Assembly (NCBI GenBank): GCA_022841525.1 | Contig: JALHRI010000017.1 | Span: 1-36,257, forward strand | From: Alphaproteobacteria bacterium | GTDB taxonomy: Bacteria; Pseudomonadota; Alphaproteobacteria; Rickettsiales; UBA3002 | Direction: 5' to 3' | DNA length: 36,257 nt | Part shown: one piece after another, positions 16,480 to 27,121 of the stretch | How the letters are laid out: every line of letters starts with the position of its first letter | Position numbering within the stretch: the first letter of the stretch is position 1 | Translations under genes and position numbers: made by a program | The notes under the pieces: model-generated | What the model saw: the letters and a program-made list of their open reading frames with translations, nothing else | Told to the model about the DNA's origin: nothing | Database searches by the model: none

Positions 16480-16584
16480 ATGACATTCGATCCCAAAAAA
16501 TCTCAGCAGAACCAAGGCACCATGATCGCCATTGTGGTGCTCGTCATGCTGCTACTCATGGCACCTGTTTTTGCACTGCTGTAG
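16480..16584 (+). CDS. 34-residue single-pass membrane peptide
   Basis: Two nt after panD a short reading frame starts ATGACATTC and encodes 34 residues: a polar head with FDPKKSQQNQG, then one strongly hydrophobic helix (about 15-34, IAIVVLVMLLLMAPVFALL). A weak AGG precedes the start, and the glyS ATG follows its stop by 3 nt. The tight packing between panD and glyS, with no spare bases, favours real translation. It could be an inner-membrane small protein or a translational-coupling peptide; function unknown. Confidence 0.55.
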   Translation: MTFDPKKSQQNQGTMIAIVVLVMLLLMAPVFALL

Positions 16585-16587
16585 TCT

Positions 16588-18570
16588 ATGCCAAGTTTTT
16601 TGCTGGAATGTTTTTCGGAAGAAATCCCCTCGCGGATGCAGCGCAGCGCAGCCGAGCAATTAGCGCGCGCGTTTACCACCGAGCTTGAAACATTGGGGAT
16701 CAGTTTTTCTGCTATTCACAGCTTCGCCGCGCCACGCCATTTAGCGGTGCAGATCAAAGGTCTGCCGCAGGTGCAGCCAGACCGCACGGAAGAGAAAAAA
16801 GGCCCCAAAACCACTGCGCCGCAAGCTGCGCTGGATGGGTTTGCGCAAAGCATCGGCAAAAAACTTAGCGAGTGCGAAACGCGTAAAGTCGGCAAAGATG
16901 ACGTGTATTTCGCGACCATCACCACCAAAGGCAAGCCTAGTGCTCAGGCGCTAACGGAAATCGCAACACGTGTTTTAGCTCAGTTTACCTGGCCAAAATC
17001 GATGCGCTGGGGTGCGCATGAGGCGGTGTGGGTTCGCCCGCTGCATGCGATTACCGCATTGTTTGATGATCAGGTGCTGCCCGTCACATTCGCACATCTG
17101 ACTGCCCGTAACATCAGCTACGGACACCGCTTTTTAGCACCGGATGCCATCACCATTGCTCACGCCGATGCCTATGAAGAAGCGCTTAGAAACGCAAAGG
17201 TGATCGTCGATTTTGCGGCGCGTAAAGAAGCCATCCGCGCGCAGATTGCCGATGTTGCTGCAAGCCACAAGCTCAGTGTGGTGGAAGATGATGCGCTGCT
17301 GGGTGAAATCACCGGACTGATTGAGTGGCCAAATACCTATCTCGGCACGTTTGATGAAAGTTTCCTGAAGCTGCCGCGCGAAGTGCTCATTAGCGAAATG
17401 AAACATCACCAGCGCTACGTCGCGCTCACCGATGGATCCGGTGCGCTAAGCAATCATTTTATCGTCGTCTCCAACATGGAGTTTGCAGATGGTGGCAAGG
17501 TGGTAGTGGAAGGTAACGCCCGCGTACTGCGCGCACGCCTGTCCGACGGTGCATTTTATTACGATACCGACAAAGCCACTGCGCTTGAAAGCTGGGCTGA
17601 AAAACTGCGCGACGTGGTGTTTCATGCCAAAGTCGGGATGATGAGCGACAAGGTAGCACGCATCGAAGCGTTGGCGCTAAAGGTCGCAGAAGCGGTGAAT
17701 TACAGCAAAGACAAAGCGCTTCTCTCGCGCGCAGCCAGGCTCTGCAAAGCCGATTTAACCTCTGGTATGGTCGGTGAATTTCCTGATCTGCAAGGGATCA
17801 TGGGGCGCTATTACGCCACCGCTCAGGGTGAGCCTGAGTCCCTCTCGCAGGCGATCTACGAACATTACAAACCGCAAGGCGCCGGTGATGATTTACCTGC
17901 TAGCGACGAAGGGGCGATTCTCTCCATCGCCGATAAGTTAGACAGCATCCTCAGCCTATGGGCGGCGGGTGAAAAACCTACGGGCAGCAAAGACCCCCTC
18001 GCCCTGCGCCGCGCGGCGATTGGTGTGTTGCGTATCCTGCTGGCGCGCGGCTGGCCGCTGAATTTAGAGACAGTGTTTCCGTCCACCTACGCCGCAGAGC
18101 TTCGCGATTTTTTCACCGACCGCATGCGCCAAATGCTGAAAGACGACGGCGTGCGGCACGATATTATTGAAGCAGCGCTCGGGGTGCCCGAGCCATTAAC
18201 GCCGCTGACATTCTTTGCCCGCGCTAAAGAACTGCAAGCTTACGTCACTGGCCAGCAAGCCTCGCTGGCAGCGATTAAGCGCGCGCTGAATATCTTATCG
18301 GCGGAAGAGAAAAAAGCTAAAACCAGCTACCGTTTTGCTGGCACAAGCTCTGCGAGTTTGCAGAAGCCTGCGGAACAAAAACTCCATCAGGCGCTGAAAG
18401 AACAAGTGGTCTCACTGGCGGCGCTCTCATCGCTCACCGCACCGATCAACCAGTTTTTCGATGATGTGCTGGTGACGGAAGAAGGCTTCAAGGATACACG
18501 GCTTTCTTTACTCGCAGGCGTGCGCGAAACCACTCTGGCACTCGCCGATTTTTCAAAAATTGAAGGCTAG
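16588..18570 (+). CDS. glyS: Glycyl-tRNA synthetase beta subunit
   Basis: A 660-residue tRNA-binding partner of GlyQ. It opens MPSFLLECFSEEIPSRMQ and includes the HD-like and central blocks (LPREVLISEMKHHQRYVAL; FYDTDKATALESWAEKL; QGIMGRYYATAQGE; ADKLDSILSLWAAGEKPTGSKDPLALRRAA) and a C-terminal anticodon-binding helical region. Length is within the usual range. It is the last gene of the glyQ-panD-small peptide-glyS unit and ends 1 nt before the convergent gene at 18572. Confidence 0.98.
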   Translation: MPSFLLECFSEEIPSRMQRSAAEQLARAFTTELETLGISFSAIHSFAAPRHLAVQIKGLPQVQPDRTEEKKGPKTTAPQAALDGFAQSIGKKLSECETRKVGKDDVYFATITTKGKPSAQALTEIATRVLAQFTWPKSMRWGAHEAVWVRPLHAITALFDDQVLPVTFAHLTARNISYGHRFLAPDAITIAHADAYEEALRNAKVIVDFAARKEAIRAQIADVAASHKLSVVEDDALLGEITGLIEWPNTYLGTFDESFLKLPREVLISEMKHHQRYVALTDGSGALSNHFIVVSNMEFADGGKVVVEGNARVLRARLSDGAFYYDTDKATALESWAEKLRDVVFHAKVGMMSDKVARIEALALKVAEAVNYSKDKALLSRAARLCKADLTSGMVGEFPDLQGIMGRYYATAQGEPESLSQAIYEHYKPQGAGDDLPASDEGAILSIADKLDSILSLWAAGEKPTGSKDPLALRRAAIGVLRILLARGWPLNLETVFPSTYAAELRDFFTDRMRQMLKDDGVRHDIIEAALGVPEPLTPLTFFARAKELQAYVTGQQASLAAIKRALNILSAEEKKAKTSYRFAGTSSASLQKPAEQKLHQALKEQVVSLAALSSLTAPINQFFDDVLVTEEGFKDTRLSLLAGVRETTLALADFSKIEG

Positions 18571-18571
18571 A

Positions 18572-19456
18572 TTATAAACCTAACGACTGAGCCTCACCAG
18601 ACGTTTCTTTTACTACTGCTTCCCAACCTCGCCTACCATAACGGCCCTCGAATAAGTCACAGTCATTCAGCGCACCAGTGTAATCATTTTTGCCAATTTT
18701 ACCCATGCCAAGCTCACGACTATTATACCTCAGAATAATTTCGTCTAATACATCACTTAAAGGTACGTTGGTTTTTCCATTAAAATTTTCTAAATATCCG
18801 GTTTCTTTCGCACGGCTAATGATAACCTTTTTTTCTATTGGAGTTCCTAATAAAATAGCAGAATTTCGTTGCGAGAAAAGTCCGTACCTGAATCCGATAG
18901 CTACTTGTTTAAAAAATGGTTGCTCAGAAACTCTTCTGAAATCAGCATGTGCTTTGTGTTGAAGTTGTGCCTCACTAACATTGATGTCGTCAGCTAATTC
19001 ATTTGCAGCATCAAAATTTCTACCCAACATATACGCGGCGATGGCAGGAATGTTAACATAATTGGCTTTATTTTGCTTGATACCATGAGCAAGCATGGAA
19101 CCTAATAAAAACAGTTCCATTAATGCTTGTGGAGCCAATGATTGTTTGTTTTCAAAACGCTTACAAAAACTTGGCCATGTAATAAGCAGCACATCCCTGT
19201 CTTTATGAGGTAAATAATATATGCTGTACTCTGATGGCATGAGGGAAGGGTCTTTGTCTACGATACGAATCTCAGGAATTTTTATAGCACCTGCCATGCG
19301 TAACGCTGTTTCAAAGGGCTCAACACATTCGCGCTCGAATGCTTTTAATAACTCATCGCTGCACCCACCAAAAAACGTGTTATACCCGACAGATTGAGTT
19401 TCTAAATGTTTAATTTCATTTAAAGGAACTTGTTGAACCAGTTTTTTAACGCTCAT
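18572..19456 (-). CDS. Hypothetical protein
   Basis: A 294-residue soluble protein I do not recognise. There is no signal peptide; one moderately hydrophobic helix (ALMELFLLGSMLAHGI) lies mid-protein. The pattern LMELFLLGSMLAHGIKQNK ... NFDAANELADDINVSEAQLQHKAHADF superficially recalls the helical core of zinc peptidases of the M48 type, but no HExxH is present, so a peptidase call is not supported. It is AT-rich relative to glyS and ppdK. AAGGA precedes the start at a usable distance. It converges with glyS and diverges from ppdK, which looks like an insertion between two core operons. Confidence 0.65.
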   Translation of the reverse strand: MSVKKLVQQVPLNEIKHLETQSVGYNTFFGGCSDELLKAFERECVEPFETALRMAGAIKIPEIRIVDKDPSLMPSEYSIYYLPHKDRDVLLITWPSFCKRFENKQSLAPQALMELFLLGSMLAHGIKQNKANYVNIPAIAAYMLGRNFDAANELADDINVSEAQLQHKAHADFRRVSEQPFFKQVAIGFRYGLFSQRNSAILLGTPIEKKVIISRAKETGYLENFNGKTNVPLSDVLDEIILRYNSRELGMGKIGKNDYTGALNDCDLFEGRYGRRGWEAVVKETSGEAQSLGL

Positions 19457-19483
19457 GATTTGATCCTTAGATTTTCTGATTTA

Positions 19484-19492
19484 TGCTATAAT
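19484..19492 (+). promoter_or_regulatory. Extended -10 promoter for ppdK
   Basis: TGCTATAAT is a perfect extended -10 (TGn-TATAAT), with no clear -35. Transcription would start near 19499 and give a leader of about 140 nt before the ppdK ATG. Confidence 0.5.
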
Positions 19493-19546
19493 GCTTTTGT
19501 TACAGCTTCATGACAGTGCACTAAAAGAAATGGGACAGAAAACCAC

Positions 19547-19598
19547 TTTCTGCGGCATATCCTCATGCCACCTATCCTGGGCTTGTCAGGCGCAGAAA
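19547..19598 (+). other. Putative three-way-junction RNA in the ppdK leader
   Basis: An outer stem TTTCTGCG/CGCAGAAA (19547-19554 with 19591-19598) encloses two hairpins: GCAT/ATGC (19555-19568) and CCTG/CAGG (19576-19590). The element ends about 30 nt before the ppdK Shine-Dalgarno sequence. It matches no riboswitch I can name; judged by eye only. Confidence 0.3.
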
Positions 19599-19639
19599 AG
19601 CTAGATATAGAGTAAAAAAAACGTGAAGGAGAGCCGCTC

Positions 19640-22339
<2,700 letters not shown>

Positions 22340-22342
22340 CTA

Positions 22343-22723
22343 CTAAAACGATGAACCACCGGCAGCGCGTTGGCGCATTTGAAACATCAGCCTCCCATCC
22401 GGCCAGATCATGAACACATCCCCGTCGCGCGCGGGAATTCTGCTGGTGCGTGTATTGGCCGTCAGATCACCTAGTGCGCTGCTCAAACGTCCAGGAATGG
22501 CATCGGTGGCTTTGATGGTTTGCTTGGCTACATCGATGGCCAAAAACCCATCCGAGCCGATGAAATAGCTGGTTTCACCCACAGCCAGCGTTTTTGCCTG
22601 ATCGTGCCCGGCAAAGGTAAAATACACCGTCTGAGCTTCTGCGGAATTATTGATGATACGAATCGCCGCGTGCGCCGATCCCGCAAAAAAAAGTGCCGCC
22701 GCAAAAACAAATAGTGAACGCAT
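22343..22723 (-). CDS. Small periplasmic protein of unknown function
   Basis: A 126-residue protein with a clear Sec signal peptide (MRSLFVFAAALFFAGSAHA, cleavage after AHA). The mature part looks all-beta, with repeated short strands (IRIINNSAEAQTVYFTFAG; FIWP-like DVFMIWPDGRLMF) and no cysteines. AAAGGAG lies within the last codons of rnhA, so translation is coupled to it: this is the third gene of a thrB-rnhA-this unit. It converges with ppdK, leaving only 3 nt. No named family is recognised. Confidence 0.7.
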   Translation of the reverse strand: MRSLFVFAAALFFAGSAHAAIRIINNSAEAQTVYFTFAGHDQAKTLAVGETSYFIGSDGFLAIDVAKQTIKATDAIPGRLSSALGDLTANTRTSRIPARDGDVFMIWPDGRLMFQMRQRAAGGSSF

Positions 22724-22726
22724 AAA

Positions 22727-23173
22727 CTACTCCTTTAATTTTTGAATGGCACCTCGCGCGAGGGCATCGACCCGCTCGTTTTCAATGTGGCCGCTATGGC
22801 CTTTGACCCATTGCCACGCCACCTGATGTAACGCGCAGAGTCTATCAAGTTCCTGCCATAAATCCACGTTTTTTACGGGCTTGTTATCCGCCGTTTTCCA
22901 ACCGCGTTTTTTCCAGCCTGCCATCCACTCGCTCATGCCTTGCAGCACGTATTTACTATCGGTGAACACGGTTACGGCACAAGGCTTGCTGAGGGCGGAT
23001 AAGCCAGCGATCACGGCCATCATCTCCATGCGGTTATTGGTGGTGTTTGCTGCTGCGCCGGATAGTTCTTTTTCATGTGCCCCAAAGCGCAGTAACGCGC
23101 CCCAGCCTCCCGGCCCCGGATTGCCGCTGCACGCCCCGTCAGTGTAAAGCTCTACGTCCGTTGGGGCACTCAT
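22727..23173 (-). CDS. rnhA: Ribonuclease HI
   Basis: A 148-residue RNase HI that degrades the RNA strand of RNA-DNA hybrids (Okazaki primers, R-loops). Catalytic carboxylates are seen in order: Asp in [15 protein letters not shown], Glu in [13 protein letters not shown], Asp in VFTDSKYV and Asp in NERVDALAR; the handle region [15 protein letters not shown] is intact. The ATG at 23173 overlaps the thrB stop as ATGA, a classic coupled pair, so the longer start at 23185 is rejected. The thrB-rnhA pairing is a known alphaproteobacterial arrangement. Confidence 0.97.
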   Translation of the reverse strand: MSAPTDVELYTDGACSGNPGPGGWGALLRFGAHEKELSGAAANTTNNRMEMMAVIAGLSALSKPCAVTVFTDSKYVLQGMSEWMAGWKKRGWKTADNKPVKNVDLWQELDRLCALHQVAWQWVKGHSGHIENERVDALARGAIQKLKE

Positions 23174-24153
23174 GCAATACTCCAATCGGCGCTGGAAAGC
23201 GTGTCAAAAAACGCCAGTTTTTTTGCGTATTCCAGCGGGTCTTTGGTGAGGTGGCGCGTGCCTTCGGGCGCATGCAACCGATCATGCGCGCGGGTGAGCA
23301 AAAAGCGCAGCGCGGCGCCCTGCCCAAGCAGAGGCAGCACTTGCTTTTCCGCATCTGAGAGCGGGCGCATACGCTGATACGCCGTAAAAAATGCTGATGA
23401 TTTTTGCGGGTTGAATGCATGGTTCTCGCTGTCAAAACACCAGGCATTATGCGCGATCATCAGATCGTAGGCGAGCAGGTCATGACAGGCGAAATAAAAA
23501 TCAATCACCCCGCTGCACGCCCCTGCCTCATCGAAAAATACGTTATCGGGAAAAATATCGGCATGCACAATGCCTGCGGGTAGATGGTGCGGCCACTGAT
23601 CTTCAAGCGTGGCAAGCGCGTCCATCACCTGTGATTGCAGGCCATCTTGCAGCGTGTTTAGCCGCGCTCCAAGCCCCTGAGCAAGCGTTCGCCAGTGTTT
23701 AATGCCAACATTATTCGCACGCTGAAGCTTCGCATCTACGGTGGCGCGGTGAAGCGTTGCTACCATACTTCCCACCTCGGCACAGTGATGCGGCGTGATG
23801 ATGCTCACCGATGTACCAGATAGAAAGCTGACCAGCGTAAACGCTTTTGATTGAATCATCCCTGTGAGCGCACCGCTACGCATGACCACCGGCTGCGGGC
23901 ACGCAATGCCGCGTGCGGATAGATGCGCCATCAACTCCATAAAAAACGGCAGTTCTTCAGGCTTCACACGCTTTTCAAACAAGGTGAGAATATAGTGGAT
24001 TTCCTGTCCCGCATGACCGCGCAGTGAAATCAGAAAATTGCTGTTTTCGACCCCCTGCGCGATGCCCAGCGCGAACATAAATTCGCCCAGATCGTAATGG
24101 GTGGAAAGCAGTGTGCGAATCTCTTCGTTGCTCAGTGGAGTATAGACAGCCAT
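23170..24153 (-). CDS. thrB: Homoserine kinase (aminoglycoside phosphotransferase fold)
   Basis: A 327-residue kinase that phosphorylates homoserine in threonine synthesis. It is the APH-fold type common in alphaproteobacteria, not the GHMP type. Family marks are the start [45 protein letters not shown], the catalytic loop [14 protein letters not shown] (HxDxxxxN) and the metal-binding [16 protein letters not shown]. The start at 24153 reproduces the usual N-terminus; longer reading upstream is not homologous-looking. The stop overlaps the rnhA start. It is divergent from the bactofilin gene across 161 bp. Confidence 0.95.
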   Translation of the reverse strand: MAVYTPLSNEEIRTLLSTHYDLGEFMFALGIAQGVENSNFLISLRGHAGQEIHYILTLFEKRVKPEELPFFMELMAHLSARGIACPQPVVMRSGALTGMIQSKAFTLVSFLSGTSVSIITPHHCAEVGSMVATLHRATVDAKLQRANNVGIKHWRTLAQGLGARLNTLQDGLQSQVMDALATLEDQWPHHLPAGIVHADIFPDNVFFDEAGACSGVIDFYFACHDLLAYDLMIAHNAWCFDSENHAFNPQKSSAFFTAYQRMRPLSDAEKQVLPLLGQGAALRFLLTRAHDRLHAPEGTRHLTKDPLEYAKKLAFFDTLSSADWSIA

Positions 24154-24314
24154 ACGTAAAAAATACTCAGCAAACGCGGCTTGCGCCAGCATGAAAAAAA
24201 CCCTGTGTGCAACTGATTTTTTGCTGGTACGGCTCAAAAACATTGCTATGGTGTGTGTGATGGTTTTTGCCACGTTTTGCCCATTCTCACGCCCTCGTTT
24301 TTAGGAGATGTTTT

Positions 24315-24986
24315 ATGTTTCGCCGCAAAGAAGACGGTACCGAAATTTTGGATGAATTTGATGATTCCGTAACCCCACTTGGCGCCGCTTCAGAAAGCAG
24401 CACAGGGTTTGGTTCGGCGGGTCTGTCGCAAGCCGCGGCAGCTTCGGCTCCCAGCGCGTCACCTGCGGCGCCTAGCGCGGCAAGTGCTCCGGCGGCTCCG
24501 CTCTTTCGTCCGGCTGCTCCTGCTGCGGCAATGGCTGCACGTGCACCGCAAGCCCCTGCTGCTGCGGTCAGCGCGCCACAAACCAGCGCCCCAGCACTGG
24601 GCGGACTTGCCTCTGCGCCGAAATCGTCTAAGCGCGTGCTGACGGTTGGGCCGGATATTCAAATGAAGGGTGAAATCACCACCTGCGACCGCGTGGTGAT
24701 TGAAGGCGCGGTGGATGCTACCTTGCGTGATGTGCATACGGTAGAACTCGCCCAAAGCGGTACGCTGAAAGGTACGGCGGAAGTGGAAGATGCCGAAATC
24801 AGCGGTGCCTTTGAGGGAGATCTTCTGGTGCGTGGCCGCCTGATTATTTATTCTACGGGTGTCATTCGCGGCAACGTTACCTACGGCGAAATTGAGATTG
24901 AGCGTGGTGGCCAGGTTTCTGGCAACGTGCGCAATGTCGATGAAGCAAGCGGCACGAAGGGATCAGATAAACGCCGCGCCGCCTAA
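24315..24986 (+). CDS. Bactofilin
   Basis: A 223-residue polymer-forming cytoskeletal protein. The N-terminal tail is disordered and Ala/Pro/Ser-rich (about residues 20-100). The bactofilin beta-helix core begins at LTVGPDIQMKGEITTCDRVVIEGAVDATL and repeats turns such as GTLKGTAEVEDAEISGAFEGDLLVRGRLIIYSTGVIRGNVTYGEIEIERGGQVSGNV. A short basic tail ends the protein. TTAGGAGA precedes the ATG. Bactofilins scaffold cell-wall or polysaccharide machinery at membranes. The long Ala/Pro linker is the main peculiarity. A strong terminator follows. Confidence 0.95.
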   Translation: MFRRKEDGTEILDEFDDSVTPLGAASESSTGFGSAGLSQAAAASAPSASPAAPSAASAPAAPLFRPAAPAAAMAARAPQAPAAAVSAPQTSAPALGGLASAPKSSKRVLTVGPDIQMKGEITTCDRVVIEGAVDATLRDVHTVELAQSGTLKGTAEVEDAEISGAFEGDLLVRGRLIIYSTGVIRGNVTYGEIEIERGGQVSGNVRNVDEASGTKGSDKRRAA

Positions 24987-25005
24987 GCTTGAAGTACGAA
25001 AGATG

Positions 25006-25034
25006 AAAGGCCGCGCTTCGTCGCGGCCTTTTTT
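25006..25034. terminator. Rho-independent terminator, bactofilin/nth convergent
   Basis: The stem is GGCCGCG/CGCGGCC with loop CTTCGT (25009-25028), followed by TTTTTT; an A-run on the other side lets it act in both directions. It ends the bactofilin transcript, and the nth stop codon lies in its T-run. Confidence 0.9.
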
Positions 25035-25692
25035 ATGGCGTTTTATTCTTAAAACCACACAGCGTGCGCACGCTACACGTACCGCATGCGGGGCTACGCG
25101 CTTTGCAAACGTAGCGGCCATGCAAAATCAACCAGTGATGCGCATGCTGAAGGTAAGCCTGCGGAATCACTTTCTCGAGCGCCAGCTCGACGCCAAGCGG
25201 CGTCTTTTCCTGACACAGCCCCAAGCGGTTCGCGACGCGAAACACATGCGTATCCACCGCAATCGTCGGATGTCCCAGCACGCAGTTCAGCCAGACATTC
25301 GCCGTTTTACGTCCCACGCCGGGCAGTGTCGCAAGCTGGTCGCGGTCTTCAGGAATCTTCCCGTCAAAATCCGTCAGCAACATGCGGCTAAGGGCGATCA
25401 CATTTTTAGCTTTGGTATTAAACAGGCCGATGGTTTTGATATGCTGTTTGAGCTTGGCCTCGCCCAGTGTAACCTTTTGCTTTGGCGTTTTTATGGTAGC
25501 AAACAATTCTTTGGTGGCTTTGTCGACGGTGATGTCCGTAGCCTGCGCGGAAAGCACCACCGCCACCAGCAGGCAGTAAGGATTAGGCGCCACCAGCTCG
25601 GTCACCGGATGGGGGTTCTGCGCCGCAAAACATGCAAAAATATCGCTGATTTGCTGGCGGTTGCGGCGGGTCGCACGAAGAGAGGAATCCAT
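25033..25692 (-). CDS. nth: Endonuclease III (DNA glycosylase/AP lyase)
   Basis: A 219-residue base-excision repair enzyme removing oxidised pyrimidines. It has the helix-hairpin-helix LPGVGRKTANV with the catalytic Lys, the catalytic Asp in AVDTHVFRVANRLGL, and the C-terminal iron-sulfur loop with spacing C-x6-C-x2-C-x5-C (CKARSPACGTCSVRTLC). The ATG at 25692 is preferred to an upstream TTG. It is convergent with bactofilin and divergent from the gene at 25783. Confidence 0.97.
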   Translation of the reverse strand: MDSSLRATRRNRQQISDIFACFAAQNPHPVTELVAPNPYCLLVAVVLSAQATDITVDKATKELFATIKTPKQKVTLGEAKLKQHIKTIGLFNTKAKNVIALSRMLLTDFDGKIPEDRDQLATLPGVGRKTANVWLNCVLGHPTIAVDTHVFRVANRLGLCQEKTPLGVELALEKVIPQAYLQHAHHWLILHGRYVCKARSPACGTCSVRTLCGFKNKTP

Positions 25693-25743
25693 GGCTATTG
25701 CGCTAATGCAAAATAGCGTCAATCGCCAGTAATTTCACAAAAC

Positions 25744-25776
25744 TGTCACATTTCAGCCCGGCAAATCCGCTATAAT
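25744..25776 (+). promoter_or_regulatory. Promoter with TGTCAnATTTCAnCCC element
   Basis: The 16-bp element (25744-25759) matches the one at 12383-12398 in 14 positions. It is followed after 11 nt by a perfect TATAAT (25771-25776), which stands 6 nt before the ATG at 25783, so the mRNA is probably leaderless. Confidence 0.45.
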
Positions 25777-25782
25777 GAACCT

Positions 25783-26325
25783 ATGGAATCAGAAACAAAG
25801 ACCAGCCGTGTACTGCGCGGATTATTTAGCGGGCTTAAAACTGGCCTGCTGGTGATGGGCATTTTTGCGCTGGTATCGGCATCCGCGGCGGCATTTTTTC
25901 CTGCTGCGGCAGTAGCTACCGCTCCGTCTTTCTTCACCGCTTTGACCGCTATGGAGGTGATTAAGCCCGCCATCATTGGTACGATTGTATCGAGCTTGTT
26001 TGGCGCAGCGAATCAACTATTTTCCGGCGAGCCTGAATCTTTGAAACACGCACCTCACCTGCGCATGCACGATGCACGTATTCAGCAAGCCTCGCAAACG
26101 GTGGTGCCGCTTTTAGTACCAGGTCAGTCGGCAGCGCAGAGCGCTGAGCGTAGTCATGAAACTACTCCACCTCAGGAACTTCGCAATAATTGGCGCGATA
26201 CGGTGCAGCGCAGTGATTCGCGCATGCACGCCATTTTAAATAACGGCGAGCTTAGCGGCAAATCGCGCGCCGCAGCGATTTTAGCCGAGCGCGAACGTAC
26301 AGCAAACGCGCAGCACAGCGTTTAA
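25783..26325 (+). CDS. Hypothetical membrane protein
   Basis: A 180-residue protein with two hydrophobic segments in its first half (about 18-46 and 57-80, both Ala/Val-rich with small residues) and a polar, charged C-terminal half (RSHETTPPQELRNNWRDTVQRSDSRMHAILN...). It would sit in the inner membrane with a soluble tail. No family is recognised. No Shine-Dalgarno sequence precedes it, but TATAAT lies 6 nt from the ATG. The stop overlaps the convergent nitroreductase stop by 4 nt. It resembles the unknown at 3433 in plan (hydrophobic pair plus polar half), but I see no sequence similarity. Confidence 0.65.
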   Translation: MESETKTSRVLRGLFSGLKTGLLVMGIFALVSASAAAFFPAAAVATAPSFFTALTAMEVIKPAIIGTIVSSLFGAANQLFSGEPESLKHAPHLRMHDARIQQASQTVVPLLVPGQSAAQSAERSHETTPPQELRNNWRDTVQRSDSRMHAILNNGELSGKSRAAAILAERERTANAQHSV

Positions 26326-26882
26326 TCCAACACACGCACTATATCATGAAGCTCAGGGCGGGGCCGCTCATCGGGCTTGGCCGTGGCGGTGCCAATATAG
26401 ATAAAGCCTGCGATGTGATCCCCATCGGCGCCACCAAGCGCGCGTAAAATTTCTGTATCAAACGCTGGCCATTCGGTCAGCCAGTTCGCGCCAAAACCAA
26501 GTGCCTGCGCGGCGTAGAGCGCATTCAAGCACACGCATCCGACAGAGAGTTGCTGCTCCCACACCGGGATTTTTCCGAGCTTCGGCGTTGATAGAACCGC
26601 AAGCACCAGCGGCGCGCGCATGAAGCGTGTACGCTCAAACTCGATTTGCGCGGGCGTGGCGTCTGGGTGTGCGGAGGTAAAAATTTCTGCGGCCAGATCG
26701 CCGAGTGTTTTCTGCCCCGCTTCGCGCATCACGATGATGCGCCACGGCGCTAATTTTCCGTGATCGGGCACACGGGTCGCCACGCGCAAAATATCTTCCA
26801 GCTGCCCATCATCAGGGGCGGGCGTGCTGAGCAGTCTAACTGAGGTAGAGCGGCGCGTGATAAGGTGCTGGTAGAGGGTCAT
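26322..26882 (-). CDS. Nitroreductase-family flavoprotein (YdjA-like)
   Basis: A 186-residue FMN-dependent oxidoreductase. N-terminal LITRRSTSVRLL supplies the Arg-rich FMN phosphate site. ATRVPDHGKLAPWRIIVM is the short-form nitroreductase signature, and the C-terminal half has VGCVCLNALYAAQALGFGANWLTEW and a closing IAGFIYIGTATAKPDERPRP strand. Length and the PDHGKLAPWR phrase fit the YdjA-like minimal subgroup. The physiological substrate is unknown. It is monocistronic and convergent with the gene at 25783. No ribosome-binding site is seen. Confidence 0.9.
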   Translation of the reverse strand: MTLYQHLITRRSTSVRLLSTPAPDDGQLEDILRVATRVPDHGKLAPWRIIVMREAGQKTLGDLAAEIFTSAHPDATPAQIEFERTRFMRAPLVLAVLSTPKLGKIPVWEQQLSVGCVCLNALYAAQALGFGANWLTEWPAFDTEILRALGGADGDHIAGFIYIGTATAKPDERPRPELHDIVRVLD

Positions 26883-26935
26883 GTACGTAGTGGGTGGTGA
26901 GTGGTGGGTGGTGTTAGCGGCGCTGACGCTGACTT

Positions 26936-26977
26936 AAGGGGACATAATAAACGCGGTAGCGTTTAATGTGTACCCTT
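26936..26977. repeat. Imperfect 42-bp palindrome
   Basis: The core TAAACGC-GGTA-GCGTTTA (26948-26965) is perfect. The outer arms AAGGGGACA and TGTACCCTT pair with one interruption. It lies between the divergent nitroreductase and phosphatase genes. It could be a REP-like element or an operator. Confidence 0.55.
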
Positions 26978-27012
26978 TGCATCGTCATCGCCATGTCAGT
27001 TTTCTTTTTGTT

Positions 27013-27073
27013 ATTCCTGGATGAGCAGGAATCTTGTTTTTTCTCACTGGATGCCCACTTTGGCAGGTATGAC
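27013..27073. repeat. Two small inverted repeats (degenerate intergenic palindromes)
   Basis: ATTCCTG-GATGAG-CAGGAAT (27013-27032) is a perfect stem-loop followed by CTTGTTTTTT, terminator-like but with no plus-strand gene ahead of it. CTGGATGCCC...GGTATGAC (27048-27073) resembles a worn version of the dispersed proteobacterial palindrome that starts GGATTCCCG and ends GGGAATGAC. Confidence 0.4.
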
Positions 27074-27086
27074 AAGCAAAATTGTT

Positions 27087-27114
27087 AGAAAATTCCAAAA
27101 TTTTCTGCTACACT
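27087..27114 (+). promoter_or_regulatory. Operator-like inverted repeat and -10 of the phosphatase gene
   Basis: AGAAAATT-CCAA-AATTTTCT (27087-27106) is a perfect inverted repeat lying just before TACACT (27109-27114), which is 7 nt from the ATG at 27122. The position overlaps where polymerase would bind, so a dimeric repressor could act here. No Shine-Dalgarno sequence is present. Confidence 0.4.
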
Positions 27115-27121
27115 GACTTTA

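Noticed and set aside
18572-19456. Metallopeptidase (M48-like)
   Set aside because: No HExxH or other zinc-binding motif is present.
24859-25716. 285-codon plus-strand reading frame
   Set aside because: It is antisense to nth, crosses the bactofilin terminator, and shows no protein-like pattern.
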